Assembly: GCA_043816955.1 (NCBI GenBank)
Contig: JBDRHL010000073.1
Coordinates: forward strand, 1-63,144
Reading direction: 5' to 3'
DNA: 63,144 nucleotides
Source: JBDRHL01 sp043816955
GTDB taxonomy: Bacteria > Planctomycetota > Phycisphaerae > Sedimentisphaerales > CAYZTY01
A program made the position numbers and the translations under genes. The notes under the pieces were generated by a model. The model ran no database searches. It worked only from the letters and a program-made list of their open reading frames with translations, and was not told the DNA's origin. Shown here piece by piece: positions 62,677 to 63,144 of this stretch (positions are counted from its first letter, which is position 1; each line of letters starts with the position of its first letter).

Positions 62677-63144
62677 ATGTTTTGTTATCAATGTGAGCAG
62701 ACAGCAGGTGGTACAGGCTGTACCAAAATTGGAGTTTGTGGCAAGAATGAAGACATTCAGTCTCTTCAGGATACACTTATGTTCGCCCTTAAAGGTATCG
62801 GAGCTTATGCATATCATGCCCGCGAACTCGGCCAAAAAGATGAACAGGTTGACGCATTTATGCACGAAGCAATGTTCTCAACTTTAACCAATGTGGACTT
62901 TGATCTTAATCGCTATCTTGAGTTGGTATTGAAGGCAGGCGAGATGAATCTGCGAGTAATGGAGTTGCTCAATAACGCGCACACATCGAGATTTGGTAAT
63001 CCCACACCGACAACGGTAGCAAGAGGCACCAAGGCTGGCCCGGGAATTGTTGTTACCGGCCATGATTTGCTCGACCTCTATGAGTTGTTAAAACAGACTC
63101 AAGGTAAAGGTATTAACGTTTATACCCATGGTGAAATGCTGCCG
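62677..63144 (+). CDS. hcp: Hydroxylamine reductase / hybrid-cluster protein, partial (5' part)
   Basis: The ATG at 62677 (GAAAGGG upstream) opens a frame with no stop to the window end, giving 156 codons, so the gene is truncated by the window border. Its start MFCYQCEQTAGGTGC, followed by KIGVCGKNEDIQSLQDTL, is the conserved Hcp N-terminus whose four Cys bind the first [4Fe-4S]/[2Fe-2S] cluster, and GVVVTGHDLLDLYELL-like sequence (GPGIVVTGHDLLDLYELL) follows near residue 125. Hcp reduces nitric oxide or hydroxylamine. Location behind an Rrf2 regulator matches the NsrR-Hcp pairing known from other bacteria. Confidence 0.95.
   Translation, partial: MFCYQCEQTAGGTGCTKIGVCGKNEDIQSLQDTLMFALKGIGAYAYHARELGQKDEQVDAFMHEAMFSTLTNVDFDLNRYLELVLKAGEMNLRVMELLNNAHTSRFGNPTPTTVARGTKAGPGIVVTGHDLLDLYELLKQTQGKGINVYTHGEMLP

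Noticed and set aside
1..63144. CRISPR arrays, rRNA or tRNA genes
   Set aside because: No regularly spaced short repeats or recognisable tRNA/rRNA sequences were seen on reading both strands.

Overview
The window is about 63 kb of bacterial chromosome of moderate to low GC, most likely from an anaerobic bacterium. A planctomycete is my best guess. The basis is a B12-dependent (class II) ribonucleotide reductase, a hybrid-cluster protein under an Fe-S-type Rrf2 regulator, a eukaryotic-type Ser/Thr kinase, a sulfatase-modifying-factor domain, and many zinc-ribbon plus membrane-helix proteins of unknown function. No rRNA, tRNA, CRISPR array, transposase or integrase was recognised.

Region 1 (64-11443, minus strand) reads like one operon. 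In transcription order it holds an HTH-bearing protein (possibly sigma-like), a 236-aa protein, a Lon-like protease domain fused to an unknown module, two stand-alone copies of that module, a VirD4/HerA-like DNA-pumping ATPase, a fourth module copy, an archaeo-eukaryotic-type primase and the class II ribonucleotide reductase. The approximately 190-residue module occurs four times and matches no family I know. This is the first candidate undescribed system.

Region 2 (11690-18608, minus strand) holds a two-gene restriction-modification unit (PD-(D/E)xK-like nuclease plus large N6-adenine methyltransferase). A perfect 12-bp palindrome sits on its likely -35 box. A membrane protein, a site-2-protease homologue and two paralogous TM/zinc-ribbon miniproteins lie around it.

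Region 3 (18912-37394, plus strand) is an AT-rich defence island. It carries a type I R-M system (half HsdS, HsdM, full HsdS, HsdR) interrupted by Fic, a TIGR04141/DUF6119 protein, an unknown protein, a TM coiled-coil protein and a DUF2188 miniprotein. It ends with a YgjP-like metallopeptidase. An excisionase-like HTH gene, a 1572-aa zinc-ribbon/SF1-helicase/nuclease protein and a membrane coiled-coil partner follow.

Region 4 (37804-59686, plus strand) is the most striking part, about 21 kb of co-directional genes. A HerA-like ATPase is followed by a tandemly duplicated three-gene cassette of small helical proteins (A-B-C, A'-B'-C'), another helical protein, a WD40 propeller protein, and five consecutive proteins that share an N-terminal double zinc ribbon. 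The first of the five is a Ser/Thr kinase with membrane helices, TPR-like and Sel1 repeats. The second has Sel1 repeats, the third an FGE-sulfatase-like C-type-lectin fold, and the last two are small membrane proteins. A lipoprotein closes the series. ATPase plus duplicated helical proteins plus membrane kinase/TPR scaffold invites comparison with type VII-like secretion or kinase-controlled conflict systems. I could not assign it to any described system.

Region 5 (59727-63144): a small minus-strand pair (wHTH protein, membrane peptide) is followed by a plus-strand nitrosative-stress-like operon. That operon encodes an Rrf2 regulator with a clear palindromic operator, a cupin, a zinc-ribbon HD hydrolase, and Hcp, which runs off the window end.
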